Assembly (NCBI GenBank): GCA_024760545.1
Contig: CP060501.1
Coordinates: 4,418,036 to 4,482,035, forward strand
DNA length: 64,000 bases
Source: Nitrospira sp.
GTDB taxonomy: Bacteria > Nitrospirota > Nitrospiria > Nitrospirales > Nitrospiraceae
Direction of reading: 5' to 3'
Shown here: in pieces, positions 9,171 through 18,234 of the stretch
Layout of the letters: every line of letters begins with the position of its first letter
Numbering within the stretch: the first letter of the stretch is position 1
Notes under the pieces: model-generated
Seen by the model: only the letters and a program-made list of their open reading frames with translations
Database searches by the model: none
Told to the model about the DNA's origin: nothing
Position numbers and translations under genes: made by a program

Positions 9171-9737
9171 TCAGATGCTGGCCCATCCACCGTGCGTGCG
9201 AAGCAAGGCCCGGGGATGGGCGCACATGATGTCGAACATATCTGTCGCTAAACACCGGATTGAGGCATAACAACATAATCCGATGAAGGGATGTTCGGCG
9301 ATGACTGCGGTCGCATGGCGCTCGTAGCGCATAAAGGCCTGGCGACGCTCTTCAGACAGAAACTGTCCCGGTCCGCCCACGGCACGAACCCCCGTATAGC
9401 CGAGTTGGCGAGCCATGGCCGGTAAGGCGGTCAGCCGATCCAGGGAATCATCCACATCGAAGGCGCCATCACCGTACCAGTCTTCCGCAGACGAGATGTG
9501 CAGCTGCTTCTCGGCTTGCAGCGCTGGACCGTGAAGGCCGTGATTGGACAGTTCATCAAGGGCCACCAGAACGGTCAACGGGGGCGGAAGCACCCAGACG
9601 CACAACTCGCGTTCCGCTAAACCGGCCTTCAGGAAGGAAGCAGTAACTCGCAGAAATTCTGTGGGCCGCCGATAGAACAGACAGAGATGCGATCCCAAGG
9701 GAATGTCATGAATGCCACGAATACCACTGGCAGGCAT
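9171..9737 (-). CDS. MEDS-domain sensor protein
   Basis: This 188-aa protein matches the MEDS (methanogen/methylotroph, DcmR sensory) domain: GSHLCLFYRRPTEFLRVTAS near the start, LCVWVLPPP, HISSAEDWYGDGAFDVD and a C-terminal IGLCCYASIRCL block. MEDS domains resemble the KaiC/RecA fold and are thought to bind small ligands. Here the domain stands alone without kinase or HTH, so it may signal to a partner such as the REC protein at 8,629. TAGGAGG lies upstream of ATG 9737. A diverged copy of its start and upstream region is at 38.88-39.12 kb. Confidence 0.8.
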   Translation of the reverse strand: MPASGIRGIHDIPLGSHLCLFYRRPTEFLRVTASFLKAGLAERELCVWVLPPPLTVLVALDELSNHGLHGPALQAEKQLHISSAEDWYGDGAFDVDDSLDRLTALPAMARQLGYTGVRAVGGPGQFLSEERRQAFMRYERHATAVIAEHPFIGLCCYASIRCLATDMFDIMCAHPRALLRTHGGWASI

Positions 9738-10048
9738 GGGGGTACCCTCCTACGTCATACGTGGATGTCTCTAAATCCTGTGTTGTGTCGCCGAGAAGGA
9801 GTTGATGAACCCAGAGTGGGCAGGATCGTTCGGCCATCGAGTGGCTCACTACGAAGCTTAGTGGGTTAGACCTGCCTGGGACATGTTAAACAGCCGGTCT
9901 AAGCCGGTTTCCTCATGTCTATCGAATAATTCTCGCACTAAGCAGAACAAACAGTACGTCCCGGATTTACTTCTCGGTTTCTCGTAGGACACAAACCACC
10001 AAGCATCCTTGGATACGCAAGAATAATCTCAAAGTGTCTCATTTTAGG

Positions 10049-10064
10049 CTAGGAATACTCCTAA
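10049..10064. promoter_or_regulatory. Palindromic site CTAGG-N6-CCTAA
   Basis: This one-mismatch palindrome lies in the gap between the MEDS gene and the broken Nramp gene. The nearest start (9,737, minus) is 312 bp away, so the target is unclear. Confidence 0.3.
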
Positions 10065-10095
10065 GGTCCACCGCCCCGTGGCAGTCGGCCTTACA

Positions 10096-10693
10096 TCACG
10101 ATAGGCTAATCACTCGGATCGTCCTGGTCTTTACCGAACAGTGCGGGAAGCCGCTTGGATATGTTCCTGAAGGCCTCCGCTTCCTCATCCGTAACATCGC
10201 CCAGTTCCAGAACCCTTGGACTGGCCAAAATATAGTCTCGGCCGCTGTGCCGGTAATCTTCGTGATCACCTCATAGGAGCCTACAATTTGGATGGTTACA
10301 ATGGTGAGGCCGATGGGAATGACGAGGGTCCAGAGTGGGACCAGAAGGAGGAGATTAATCCCTGCGGCGATGCGAGAATATCCGTCCCCGCGTTGAGAGT
10401 ATTGGCGACCATCAAGGCCTCGACGATGGTAGAGAGAAGGGCTCGAGGATAATGATCCCGCAATACCCCCGCGATCCCGTGTCCACTCACCATCCCAATT
10501 TTTGTGCACGTGAACTGAATGGACGCCACTAATGGAATGGTCAACCAGGCGGTCCGGAGTGTCGCATACCCGAAGGACGTCCCAGCCATGGCATAGGTCC
10601 CGATGCCTGAGGGATCATCATCGGAGGCCCCTGTTACCACGCCCGGTCCGAGCGCTTTGAGTACCTTTTTGAGGAGAGTCAGAGTTCCGAGGA
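10096..10693 (-). pseudogene. Broken Nramp-family metal transporter
   Basis: The N-terminal half matches Nramp divalent-metal transporters: GPGVVTGASDDDPSGIGTY, the DPSG metal-site motif, then HYPRALL and VANTLNAGTDI. A one-base shift near 10,385 moves the continuation (IAAGINLLLLVPLW, QIVGSYEVITKI) to another frame, and after the fifth helix the family sequence stops. About 200 of 420 residues remain and no ATG opens the frame. The gene followed the lipoprotein gene at 10,705 with almost no gap, so both were probably one operon. Confidence 0.75.
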
Positions 10694-10704
10694 ACGCGCG
10701 CGGG

Positions 10705-11739
10705 TCAAGGGTTCATCCCCTGGTTATCTGTCTCGCCTTCGATTCTGCGGAGCTCAGATTCCCATCCGGCCTTCACAGTCATCTCTCGAATCAGGACCTC
10801 AAGCTCTTCGTCAATGAGGCGCAACGAAGCCTCAAGGGTTTCTAGCATGGAGGCCCGCGCCCGCAGCTCAGGAGCTGAATAGTGACCGCCTGCGCTGAAA
10901 AACAGGAGACGTCGGTGTGCTTCGTCTTGAGAATCCCGCTCCCCCAACCGTCCTTTCTGGCGCCAGCCATTGACCACTTGCGTGCGGGGCGAGGCATCGT
11001 GGGCAGTCGGCGACCGATGGAGATACCGCCATAGAATCGGGGAAAAGATCTGGGGCTTGTCGGGATCCTCCCAGAGTTCTCGGAGGATATTGCGCTCGTG
11101 TTGGAAGTCCACTTCGGATTGAATAAAGAGGGCGGAGACGCCGAACCACGAGGCGAGCACCCCTCCTCCCAGCGTGGCGGCATCTGCGCCCACCATCGCA
11201 CCGGCGGCAAGGCCTATTCCGCCGGTGACAATGCCGGCGATTCCTCCTACGACAATGGACGCAATGGTGAGCTGCTTCACCCGCCTCCCATCGACTTCGT
11301 CAATGCGGTCCGCCAACTGGTCGGCTCGATCTCGTTCGCAGACGATTTCCGCGGTGGCCGAATTCACCTCGAGCATGGCCAGTTGAATCTGCTCCATCAG
11401 CTGTAAGCGACGAATAACCACATTCAACGTGGACCGGGGCGTCTCAGTATCCAGGAGTGCATTTAGGAGGGGCACTGCCTCGATGGTCTCGGCGATTCGA
11501 CGCGCAACCGGACTTATCTGCTCCTTGACCCGTTCGGATGGCTCCACGCGCACCGTGGGTTTGACGTGAACCGGAGCCCGATTCGGACGTGTCTTGGCCT
11601 CTTCCGGTCCACAATGCTGGTTGTATTCCGTGGCCACGCCTCGTTGAGTGGATGGAATCAGCGAAGAACATCCAGCGGCGGAAAATACGGTCAGGGTCAT
11701 GAAGGCGATGAGTCGAGAAGAGTAAGGAGCAACGATCAT
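10705..11739 (-). CDS. Lipoprotein with coiled coil and glycine-rich membrane hairpin
   Basis: This 344-aa protein begins with a lipoprotein signal (TVFSAAGC, Cys24). Residues about 85-160 are helical and charged. About 160-205 is a glycine-rich hydrophobic hairpin (ASIVVGGIAGIVTGGIGLAAGAM), and the C-terminal part is again coiled coil. No family was recognised. The gene sits immediately before an Nramp-type gene, which hints at a metal-related role (weak inference). A perfect CTAGG-N6-CCTAG palindrome lies 69 bp upstream. Confidence 0.7.
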   Translation of the reverse strand: MIVAPYSSRLIAFMTLTVFSAAGCSSLIPSTQRGVATEYNQHCGPEEAKTRPNRAPVHVKPTVRVEPSERVKEQISPVARRIAETIEAVPLLNALLDTETPRSTLNVVIRRLQLMEQIQLAMLEVNSATAEIVCERDRADQLADRIDEVDGRRVKQLTIASIVVGGIAGIVTGGIGLAAGAMVGADAATLGGGVLASWFGVSALFIQSEVDFQHERNILRELWEDPDKPQIFSPILWRYLHRSPTAHDASPRTQVVNGWRQKGRLGERDSQDEAHRRLLFFSAGGHYSAPELRARASMLETLEASLRLIDEELEVLIREMTVKAGWESELRRIEGETDNQGMNP

Positions 11740-12318
11740 GGAATGCGTATCGGAAGTGCGTTTCAGTCAACTCTCTCTACTGATACCTTTCTAAGGATGA
11801 GTGAGGTGCTAGGACTCACCCTAGTATGCGGGCCCCTCTTTACGCGCACCTCGTGTCCGGCATCAATATATCCACGATGACCGACCGGTTGCTGATGGTG
11901 CAACGCCGGCTCCTCGCGGCTGGACTGTCGGAATGTAGGTGCAACGGTGAGCAATTCGACAAGAGGATCACTCGAAAGCCAACAACACAGACTAGATGTT
12001 TCCCGAGACCTGAGTCGTCGCACATTATCGATCTTCCCGCTCTGCCATGTCTTTTCCCAGTATTGAAATCCTTGAGGCTAGGCTACGGTATAACCAGCAA
12101 GCAAGACGGGGTCAGGTTATGGAGTCTCCAAGAGCGCAGTACCGAAACAAGGCAGTGAAGCAACGCTGGACGGATCGGGATGCATCCCAGATTCGAGCAA
12201 GAGCAACACCGGCAAAGGGTCAATAGAGGTTGAACCGCTTAACCAGAACAGACGCTAACGTGAAAGGAAGTCTGTTTGCTCGACATTCAACATGTGCCAC
12301 AACAGGAAGGAGTGGGTG
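11740..12318. other. Intergenic region with one palindrome
   Basis: No gene is supported between the lipoprotein start and the PRC-barrel gene. Apart from the palindrome at 11,809 I see no clear structure. Confidence 0.5.
11809..11824. promoter_or_regulatory. Perfect palindrome CTAGG-N6-CCTAG
   Basis: Both half-sites are intact with a six-base spacer. It lies 69 bp upstream of the lipoprotein start at 11,739. Confidence 0.6.
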
Positions 12319-12987
12319 ATGAAAATACGCAACATGCTGCACTATATGACGGCGGTGACCGTGATGGTGATCGTGCCAAATTGGGTCTTTGCGGAAGGGG
12401 ATCCAAAACCAAAGCCGCCGCAATCTCGTATGGAAAAGCAGGCGACTGACATGACGGCCGGAAAACAAGGGAATGTTGGGGAATACGATGTGGTGCCAGT
12501 CCCACGCGGTGCCTTAGTCGATGAAAAGGGCAGTGCGCTTGATCAGGTGGTCAAAAACACCAAAGGAGAGACGCTGGGCACGATCGAAAAACTGTTGAAG
12601 GATACCAAGACCGGAAGGGTCGAATATGCGGTCCTCGAGGTAGAAGGCACCAAACACCAACTGCCGCTGCAATGGAGCCAATTCAAGCAAAGCGGGGGAC
12701 AGCTGACATTGAATGCGACGAAAGAGGAGCTGCAACCCTCGACCAACGCGGCACAGGCTACAGACAAGTCTCCGGACACGTCCACCTATATGGAGGAGAT
12801 CAACAAGGTTCGGAGGCAACCAAAACCGCAAGGTATGGCTCCCGACGCGGGAGGCACCGACCGCCCCGCCGCTGCGGGTCCGATGGGTGAATCCGAAGTA
12901 GGGGGTGGTGGTCCAAGTGGGACCAGGGCACTTCCGCCCGGCGGCGCGCCCGGTTATGAAGGGGATCACCCGAGCAGCAAGCGGTAA
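12319..12987 (+). CDS. Exported PRC-barrel domain protein
   Basis: This 222-aa protein has a signal peptide (MTAVTVMVIVPNWVFAEG), a PRC-barrel-like domain at about residues 70-135 (VKNTKGETLGTIEKLL, GRVEYAVLEVEG) and a proline/glycine-rich tail. PRC-barrel proteins of this form are periplasmic and stress-related in many environmental bacteria; the exact function is unknown. ATG 12319 is chosen because AGGAAGGAG lies just upstream. It is followed by an SRPBCC gene 38 bp downstream, probably an operon. Confidence 0.75.
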   Translation: MKIRNMLHYMTAVTVMVIVPNWVFAEGDPKPKPPQSRMEKQATDMTAGKQGNVGEYDVVPVPRGALVDEKGSALDQVVKNTKGETLGTIEKLLKDTKTGRVEYAVLEVEGTKHQLPLQWSQFKQSGGQLTLNATKEELQPSTNAAQATDKSPDTSTYMEEINKVRRQPKPQGMAPDAGGTDRPAAAGPMGESEVGGGGPSGTRALPPGGAPGYEGDHPSSKR

Positions 12988-13025
12988 TCTGATCCAATAA
13001 TAATCAAACCAGGAGGACGTTCACG

Positions 13026-13475
13026 ATGTCTGTCATAGAAAAATCCATTGACCTGAATGTTCCGGTTCGGACCGCCTATAATCAATGGACCCAGTTTGAG
13101 GACTTTCCTCGGTTCATGGAGGGGGTCGAGCAAGTCCGGCAGATCGACGACAAACATCTGCACTGGAAAGCCAGTATTGGCGGAAAGCAGGAAGAATGGG
13201 ATGCCGTGATCACCGAGCAGGTACCTGATCAACGGATCGCGTGGCGGAGTCAACAAGGAGCAAAGAACGAAGGGATCGTCATCTTTTCTCCAGTCACGGA
13301 GGGGAAGTCGAAGATCAACCTGCGCATCGAATATGAGCCCCACGGGGTGGTCGAGAAAACGGGTGATGCCGTGGGCGTGGTGTCTCAGCGAGTGGAAGGG
13401 GACCTGAAGCGATTCAAGGAATTCATCGAGTCGCGTGGACAAGCAACCGGTGCCTGGCGAGGGAATGTGAGCTGA
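13026..13475 (+). CDS. SRPBCC/polyketide-cyclase-like protein
   Basis: This 149-aa protein starts MSVIEKSIDLNVPVRTAYNQWTQ, the usual opening of stress-associated SRPBCC (START-like) proteins. It continues with FPRFMEGVEQVRQ, a WDAVITEQVPDQRIAWRS strand pair and a C-terminal helix (VSQRVEGDLKRFKEFIE). These fold into a helix-grip cavity for a hydrophobic ligand; the ligand is unknown. A CAGGAGGACG ribosome-binding site precedes the ATG. It is co-directional with the PRC-barrel gene upstream and a small exported gene downstream. Confidence 0.8.
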   Translation: MSVIEKSIDLNVPVRTAYNQWTQFEDFPRFMEGVEQVRQIDDKHLHWKASIGGKQEEWDAVITEQVPDQRIAWRSQQGAKNEGIVIFSPVTEGKSKINLRIEYEPHGVVEKTGDAVGVVSQRVEGDLKRFKEFIESRGQATGAWRGNVS

Positions 13476-13543
13476 GCGAATAAGAACGCGCTCTCAGAGG
13501 TTTCGTTATGACACTCGCCTGAAAAACAATATACGGAGGTTCT

Positions 13544-13855
13544 ATGAAAACAGCACTCCTATCGATGCTTGTGGTTGGACTATTGGGCTCCGGAATCGGG
13601 GTAACTTACGCCGCGGATCCTATGGCGGAGAAAGAAGCCAGTCCCACCATTAAAGAGCGACTGACGAAAGATGCGATCAAGGGGACGTTAATGAAGATCG
13701 AGGGAGGGTATTACTCCATAAGAGATGAGGATGGTATCAACCGAAAGATTCATGTCGACAAGAGCACAAAGCTCGACAAAGTCCTGCTGGGCGACCTGGT
13801 CAAAGCGTATGTGACGGATCAAGGCCATACGACGACGTTGCAGCGGGCGAATTGA
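13544..13855 (+). CDS. Small exported beta-barrel-like protein, paralogue of 27,236
   Basis: This 103-aa protein has a signal peptide ending VTYAADP and a compact mature domain: IKGTLMKIEGGYYSIRDEDG, HVDKSTKLDKVLLGDLVKAY. The pattern (GTLMKI-G-YY-I-D-DG, HVD--TKLDKV--GD-V-AY) suggests a small OB-like periplasmic beta barrel. The paralogue at 27,236-27,514 is highly similar and a decayed 3' fragment is at 30,391. The function is unknown. Confidence 0.7.
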   Translation: MKTALLSMLVVGLLGSGIGVTYAADPMAEKEASPTIKERLTKDAIKGTLMKIEGGYYSIRDEDGINRKIHVDKSTKLDKVLLGDLVKAYVTDQGHTTTLQRAN

Positions 13856-14407
13856 CTGTATTGACTAATTGTGAAGAGAGCGCACGGTACCACCAGAGAA
13901 ACCAAGGGGCCCTCCCAGTACCGGTCGAGACAGGCAGACGATAGCATGATCATAGAACAGAGCAGTGGAAATGTTGTGAGCCGATGACGGAAACGTTATC
14001 GAAGACATGATATAAACATTGCGCTGTTCGACAAGCTCCGTTCTTGAAAGAGGACGGAGCTTTCTTTTTGCCGTCAACAATCGGGCAGAAGGGAATGCGC
14101 CGCTGACGATGCAGGCGCTCATGTATGCGTTGCGCCGAGGACGAATCAAGGAGCCGTGCGCATACGGACAATGCCATCCGAAATGCCAATCTCTACCGTG
14201 TTGGAGAATTGCCATTGCTTGAACGGATGGTTGGGCATGGATATGCACCATCGTTGAGGCCTGTCTTACGCTTCGCAAGAGCCTATGCCCACTCAAAAGC
14301 ATCAGGGGTTTCGGCTAGGCGCCTATCTATCCAGCTTTGCCTACAATGATCCTGAGACGCTCATATCGGGAGATCGCACAGGCACTTGGAAGTTCATGGA
14401 GGTTTCT
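13856..14407. other. Intergenic region with terminator
   Basis: Apart from the hairpin terminator at 14,033-14,069 nothing coding is supported. Upstream in-frame extensions of the pterin dehydratase gene lack a ribosome-binding site. Confidence 0.5.
14033..14069 (+). terminator. Rho-independent terminator
   Basis: AGCTCCGT at 14,034-14,041 pairs with ACGGAGCT at 14,054-14,061 and is followed by TTCTTTTT. It lies about 180 bp after the small exported gene. Confidence 0.7.
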
Positions 14408-14731
14408 ATGACAGCGGTACGGAAATTGTCAGATCCGGAGATCAGAGATCGCTTAAACAACCTGAACGATTGGTCCTTAGATCACGGAAAGCTCTACAGG
14501 GAGTATAAATTTAAAGATTTTGTCACGGCGTTCGCCTTCATGACAAAGGTGGCGCAAGCAGCAGAGGCTGCTGCTCATCATCCGGAGTGGTTCAACGTCT
14601 ATGACACCGTGAAGGTGCACTTATCGACGCACGATGTGGGCGGTATCAGTGCGCGCGACTTTGACCTTGCCCAACAGATCGACCATATAGTTGTAACTAT
14701 GGCCCTTCCAGGACCAGATCGAGGAAGCTGA
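14408..14731 (+). CDS. Pterin-4a-carbinolamine dehydratase
   Basis: This 107-aa protein matches the PCD/DCoH family, which dehydrates 4a-hydroxytetrahydropterin. The signature HHPEWFNVYDTVKVHLSTHD, with its paired histidines and the later GGISARDFDLAQQID, is complete. GGAGG lies just before ATG 14408; longer starts have no ribosome-binding site. No aromatic amino acid hydroxylase is nearby, so it may serve a molybdopterin- or pterin-related role, as is common in bacteria lacking that enzyme (inference). Confidence 0.85.
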   Translation: MTAVRKLSDPEIRDRLNNLNDWSLDHGKLYREYKFKDFVTAFAFMTKVAQAAEAAAHHPEWFNVYDTVKVHLSTHDVGGISARDFDLAQQIDHIVVTMALPGPDRGS

Positions 14732-15025
14732 ACGGCTTGCGTAATCTTTTCATAGCTCTGTGAGCCGAGAGCCTCTGCCAAACGTCAGGCTTGAAAGGCA
14801 TGAGGGTGGTTGTCCTGGCAGGAAGGAGGAATGGAGTTCATTCACATCGAATGTTCAGGACGAGTCTTCACACTTTTCCGGTTTGCCAAGACCTCGATGT
14901 AGGTGTTCGGTTCGTTAAGAGGTCCGCTGGATCGAACGGTTGACATAGGTCTCGTCTTCCGCCGACACCAATTTAATCGGTCGTTCGATCAGCCAGGTAT
15001 GTACTCGTGTGACGGAGCGGTAGGA

Positions 15026-15065
15026 AGGGCCGCTTCTCTCTCATGGTTTCGAGAAAAGCGGCCCT
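15026..15065. terminator. GC-rich hairpin downstream of hemerythrin gene
   Basis: AGGGCCGCTT at 15,026-15,035 pairs perfectly with AAGCGGCCCT at 15,056-15,065, with CTC/GAG extending the stem. It is placed just after the stop of the minus-strand hemerythrin gene. It has no long T-run, so the terminator type is uncertain. Confidence 0.5.
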
Positions 15066-15072
15066 AGAGTAA

Positions 15073-15558
15073 CTAGGCTTTGGCAAAGGGCTTCTTGCCC
15101 CTAGTAAACTTGTTCACCCCGGTGTCCTTGCGCTTCATCACCGCCATCTCTAGTGCTTCCCAGTCGAGCCCGGCTTCCTGTGCCTTTGGAAACATTTCCC
15201 CTTCTTCTTCCTCGACATGATGCTTCACCAACTCCCCCAGGACTTTGAACTTGGCCTGAAAGGCTTCATCCTTCGGTTTGAGCTTCTTCAGCTCCTTGAT
15301 GAGAACGTGAACGAGATGGTGCTCTTCGATCGCCTCGTTCATTTGTTCGTCATCGTCGATGGCCTCACGAATTGCCGGGTAGATGAGCTTCTCCTCCAAA
15401 TCAGCATGGACCTCGAGTTCCATAATCGTGGTGGCGGCAATGTCTGCTTGCTCCTTCCCTTCCACCGATTCGAACTCCTCGAACAGCCCTTTCACCTTCT
15501 CATGGTCCTCTTTCAACATCTCAATCACGCCGGGTACGACTGCTGTTTTGCCTGCCAT
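15073..15558 (-). CDS. Hemerythrin-like HHE domain protein
   Basis: This 161-aa soluble protein carries the hemerythrin HHE pattern for a di-iron centre: LKEDHEKVKGLFEEFE, LEVHADLEEKLIYPAI, EEHHLVHVLIKEL and VKHHVEEEEGEMFP. Such proteins bind O2 or NO or sense iron and redox state. ATG 15558 has AAGGAGG at the right spacing; a longer in-frame start at 15,591 would place that site inside the gene. A one-mismatch palindrome lies 60 bp upstream. Confidence 0.85.
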   Translation of the reverse strand: MAGKTAVVPGVIEMLKEDHEKVKGLFEEFESVEGKEQADIAATTIMELEVHADLEEKLIYPAIREAIDDDEQMNEAIEEHHLVHVLIKELKKLKPKDEAFQAKFKVLGELVKHHVEEEEGEMFPKAQEAGLDWEALEMAVMKRKDTGVNKFTRGKKPFAKA

Positions 15559-15618
15559 AGGGACCTCCTTTTGTGAATAATCCTTGTTCAACGTAATCGA
15601 CTTCGGACCGGCGTCCTA

Positions 15619-15634
15619 CTAGGAAAGAGCATAG
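15619..15634. promoter_or_regulatory. Palindromic site CTAGG-N6-CATAG
   Basis: One-mismatch palindrome 60 bp upstream of the hemerythrin start. Confidence 0.45.
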
Positions 15635-15766
15635 GAAGGCCGATGGAGCAATGCCTCGACACCCAAATGCACGGCAGGCGCGATTCGTATCTGACCTCGT
15701 CCCTTGAGTTCTCTCCAAACAGTTCATCCGTACGCGGCTTCATTTGTTACTCAAATTCTTAAGGGG

Positions 15767-15928
15767 TCACGGCGAGGCGTCCATTTCGGTCTTTGGGATG
15801 ATAGGAAACCAAGGTATGCGGCTTGTATCGAGGAACGGCTTGTTTCCTGACTTTACAGCAGGGCCTCTGGAGGCCCTCCACGTGTGTCTCTTATTGGCGT
15901 CGCGCTTGGATGGCTTCTTAGCAGGCAT
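15767..15928 (-). CDS. Small basic protein of 53 aa
   Basis: ATG 15928 follows GGGAGGA at good spacing. The product begins MPAKKPSKRDANKRHTW and contains DTSRIPWF, a motif that recurs as DTTRIPWF in the possible small protein at 60,011. It is strongly basic in its first half, which suggests nucleic-acid binding (inference). No family was recognised. Confidence 0.4.
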   Translation of the reverse strand: MPAKKPSKRDANKRHTWRASRGPAVKSGNKPFLDTSRIPWFPIIPKTEMDASP

Positions 15929-16108
15929 GACTGCGTCCTCCCAGGAAAGCGGACTTGTTCATTGCAGAACTTGAGGGTGACGCCGATCCGTGGATTTAGC
16001 CACCTCTTGGGCGTCGGCATCTTGGTAACCGTATGCTTCAAAACGGTTAATCCTCCGGCTGATCCACCTTCATAACCCAGCAAGAGAGGCAGGCGCTTGA
16101 GGCCCCAG

Positions 16109-16648
16109 CTATTTTGCGAGGTGTTCTTCGGGAACGCCCAGGGAAGAAGCGATGGTTTTCGCCTGGGCGAGGTGATCTTTCACCACGGGTACGGCGTCAG
16201 CCACCCATTGGCGAACCTCTTGATTCTTCTCCTGGCCTGCACGTTTTTCGAGCTCCTTCATTTCCTTAGCATGTTCCCGCAACATCAGGGTGATATAGGC
16301 GCGATCAAACCCCTTGCCTGACGCCGCATCGAGCTCAGCTTTCATCCCTGTCAGCGAGTCGCTCGACTGGTTTACGAGCTGCAGTCCTCCGTTCGAGGCC
16401 AGACGCTCAACGTCTTTCCGAGCCTTCTGATGATCAGCCACCATCCGGGCGCCGAACTGTTTAACCTGCTCACTCTCGGCTTTCTGTGTAGCGATCTGAC
16501 CCAGGTCGATGTGCTGCTGCTGACCAGCAGCGGCTTTTTGCAGGAAGGCTTCGGTGGTTTGTGGGGGAACGTCCGGGGCGGCCATGGCCCAGGATGTTGA
16601 AACGACTACAGCAATTCCACATACGATCGATACGATGGGATGAGACAT
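16109..16648 (-). CDS. DUF4142 exported protein
   Basis: This roughly 179-aa protein has a signal peptide (VSIVCGIAVVVSTSWAMAAP) and a helical mature part matching DUF4142: FLQKAAAGQQQHIDLGQIA, FGARMVADHQKA, and DRAYITLMLREHAKEM. The family forms ferritin-like helical bundles in the periplasm; its role is unclear, with links to stress. GGAGGG precedes ATG 16648. A one-mismatch palindrome lies 112 bp upstream. Confidence 0.85.
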   Translation of the reverse strand: MSHPIVSIVCGIAVVVSTSWAMAAPDVPPQTTEAFLQKAAAGQQQHIDLGQIATQKAESEQVKQFGARMVADHQKARKDVERLASNGGLQLVNQSSDSLTGMKAELDAASGKGFDRAYITLMLREHAKEMKELEKRAGQEKNQEVRQWVADAVPVVKDHLAQAKTIASSLGVPEEHLAK

Positions 16649-16760
16649 GGCGCCCTCCATATGCTGAGATGCCTAAGGATTGACATGGTGACCAGTATGC
16701 ATGGCGACCATGCATGACATGGCCTTGGTTCATCATGACGGACTGCGATTGGGTTTCGTA

Positions 16761-16776
16761 CTAGGAAGGCCCTTAG
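16761..16776. promoter_or_regulatory. Palindromic site CTAGG-N6-CTTAG
   Basis: One-mismatch palindrome upstream of the DUF4142 gene. Confidence 0.45.
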
Positions 16777-16900
16777 GGGAACGAGATGCCCAGCTGGACG
16801 TCACGACCTGCAAGGCGCGGAACCATAGCTACGGGTTCATGACCAGGGCCAGGAATGTTCTCACATATGTGAGACGCGGCGAGAGAGGATGAAGTCTGCT

Positions 16901-17320
16901 TTACCTAAAGAGCGCGGAATGGATGGCCTGGTAGAAGTCCTCCGGCGAGGCTTCCTTCGTCAGGTAGGCCGACGCGCCTGCGGCCTTCATGTCACGAGCG
17001 ACTGCGCCACTTGGGTAGACTGAGAGCCCGATAATGATCACCTGGGGCTGCGTCGTTTTGATCCACCGCGTGGCATCGAGGCCATTCATCCTGGGCATGT
17101 CACGATCCATGAGGATGACATCTGGCTGTAGTTGTTGCGCCAGCACGCAGGCCAATTCCCCGTTCTCTGCTTCGCCGACAACCCTGAACTCACCGGAGGA
17201 ATTGACCATGTCCCGCAATTCCTGGCGGATGAGACGATGGTTCTCGACCACGAGCACGCGAACGGGCTGGAATGATCGTCTCCTGGTGTTGACGGAATCT
17301 GGTTTGCGTTGCACAGCCAT
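16901..17320 (-). CDS. Single-domain response regulator (REC)
   Basis: This 139-aa protein has a 20-residue basic leader followed by a receiver domain: VLVVENHRLIRQELRD, phospho-acceptor Asp72 in VILMDRDMPRMNG, IIGLSVYPSG and the Lys of YLTKEAS. It resembles the receiver half of NarL/LuxR-type regulators but lacks the HTH. The receiver of the hybrid kinase at 22,978 is similar (IIGLSV, YLTKES). It could pair with stand-alone LuxR proteins such as the one at 1,036 (inference). The palindrome CCCTAGGG lies about 80 bp upstream. Confidence 0.85.
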   Translation of the reverse strand: MAVQRKPDSVNTRRRSFQPVRVLVVENHRLIRQELRDMVNSSGEFRVVGEAENGELACVLAQQLQPDVILMDRDMPRMNGLDATRWIKTTQPQVIIIGLSVYPSGAVARDMKAAGASAYLTKEASPEDFYQAIHSALFR

Positions 17321-17498
17321 AGATATCTGGACCGAAGGTTACACATCCGTAGACTCCATGAGATTAGCGGACTCCGAGTGGGAATTGTGCTCGGACATAC
17401 CCTAGGGAGGGAATATGACCAATAAGTGGTCAGGGGAAAAGGGAAGGCAGCCGATTGCGCTGACGATCAAGCAGGCGGAAGAAAACGCTAAGATCACG

Positions 17499-17681
17499 TC
17501 AAGACGAAGAGGTTGGAGATTCGTCTCCTAAGACAGCTGGAAACTTCGCGGCAAGCATAGCGAGGTAATGTTGAATGGTCTCTCGCTCTCTTTTACTAAG
17601 ATCGTCAGGGTTCGTGCCGATGATGATCAAGCGTTCCGAAGCGACAGCAAATTGCCGGATCTCGTCACGTATGGATTCCAT
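17499..17681 (-). CDS. RDEI-type small helical protein
   Basis: This 60-aa protein starts MESIRDEIRQFAVASERLI after a clear AGGAGG site. It belongs to a small family repeated in this window (21,425; 35,553; 55,292; 58,681; remnant 31,997) with pattern R-EI--F---SE-L, then an acidic LT--E turn and a second helix ending in KFP. It looks like a helical hairpin. The function is unknown. Confidence 0.6.
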   Translation of the reverse strand: MESIRDEIRQFAVASERLIIIGTNPDDLSKRERETIQHYLAMLAAKFPAVLGDESPTSSS

Positions 17682-17958
17682 GAACGAACATCCTCCTGCA
17701 CAATGAGGGGCGATTAGGAGGAGCGATTAGGCCATCCAGGCTGTTAGACATTAGGCCTCAGAAGGGCATATCAACAATCAGGAATTTCCTGAGTTTCCTA
17801 CATTATTATACTGGGACGATAAGGCATCATCAGTTCAAGCCGGCGGACCCTGCCCACGTTGTGGGTTACGGTTCCATACCCCTTAGGCAGCACCAGAAGA
17901 AAAGGAAACGGTGAGGCGAGAAATACACACGCAGGGGTGGTGCTGCGGGTAAAGGACG

Positions 17959-18219
17959 CTAGGCACGTAGATGAAAACTGTCGTCAGGCACGGGTCCGAA
18001 GTGCTTCCAGTTGGAATCAATCCACGCCTTCCCAGCCTCGATGGCTCTCACATGGGCTTCATCCTCGGATCGCGCAGTGATGGCGAGGGTCGGTAACGTC
18101 TTGGGATGGTCAGACCCATCCTCCGGCGCCGGCCATACCCGCGTTTCAACGGTCCAGCTGCCGGGCCCCTCGACAGCCGCCGTCGTCGTGATGGTTCTTC
18201 CTTTGTAGCCGGTCTCCAT
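17959..18219 (-). CDS. YKG-type small protein
   Basis: This 86-aa protein starts METGYKGRTITTTA, has SWTVETRVWPAPEDG in the middle and ends with EAHVRAIEAGKAWIDSNW. It is closest to the protein at 31,364-31,579 (shared ETxYKGR, W and EAH--A-E-G---ID). CGGAGGGAG precedes the start. The role is unknown. Confidence 0.65.
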   Translation of the reverse strand: METGYKGRTITTTAAVEGPGSWTVETRVWPAPEDGSDHPKTLPTLAITARSEDEAHVRAIEAGKAWIDSNWKHFGPVPDDSFHLRA

Positions 18220-18234
18220 GGCTCCCTCCGTGCC

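Noticed and set aside
17396-17403. CCCTAGGG near the REC gene start as a full regulatory palindrome.
   Set aside because: The two half-sites are fused without the six-base spacer, so it does not fit the recurrent motif.
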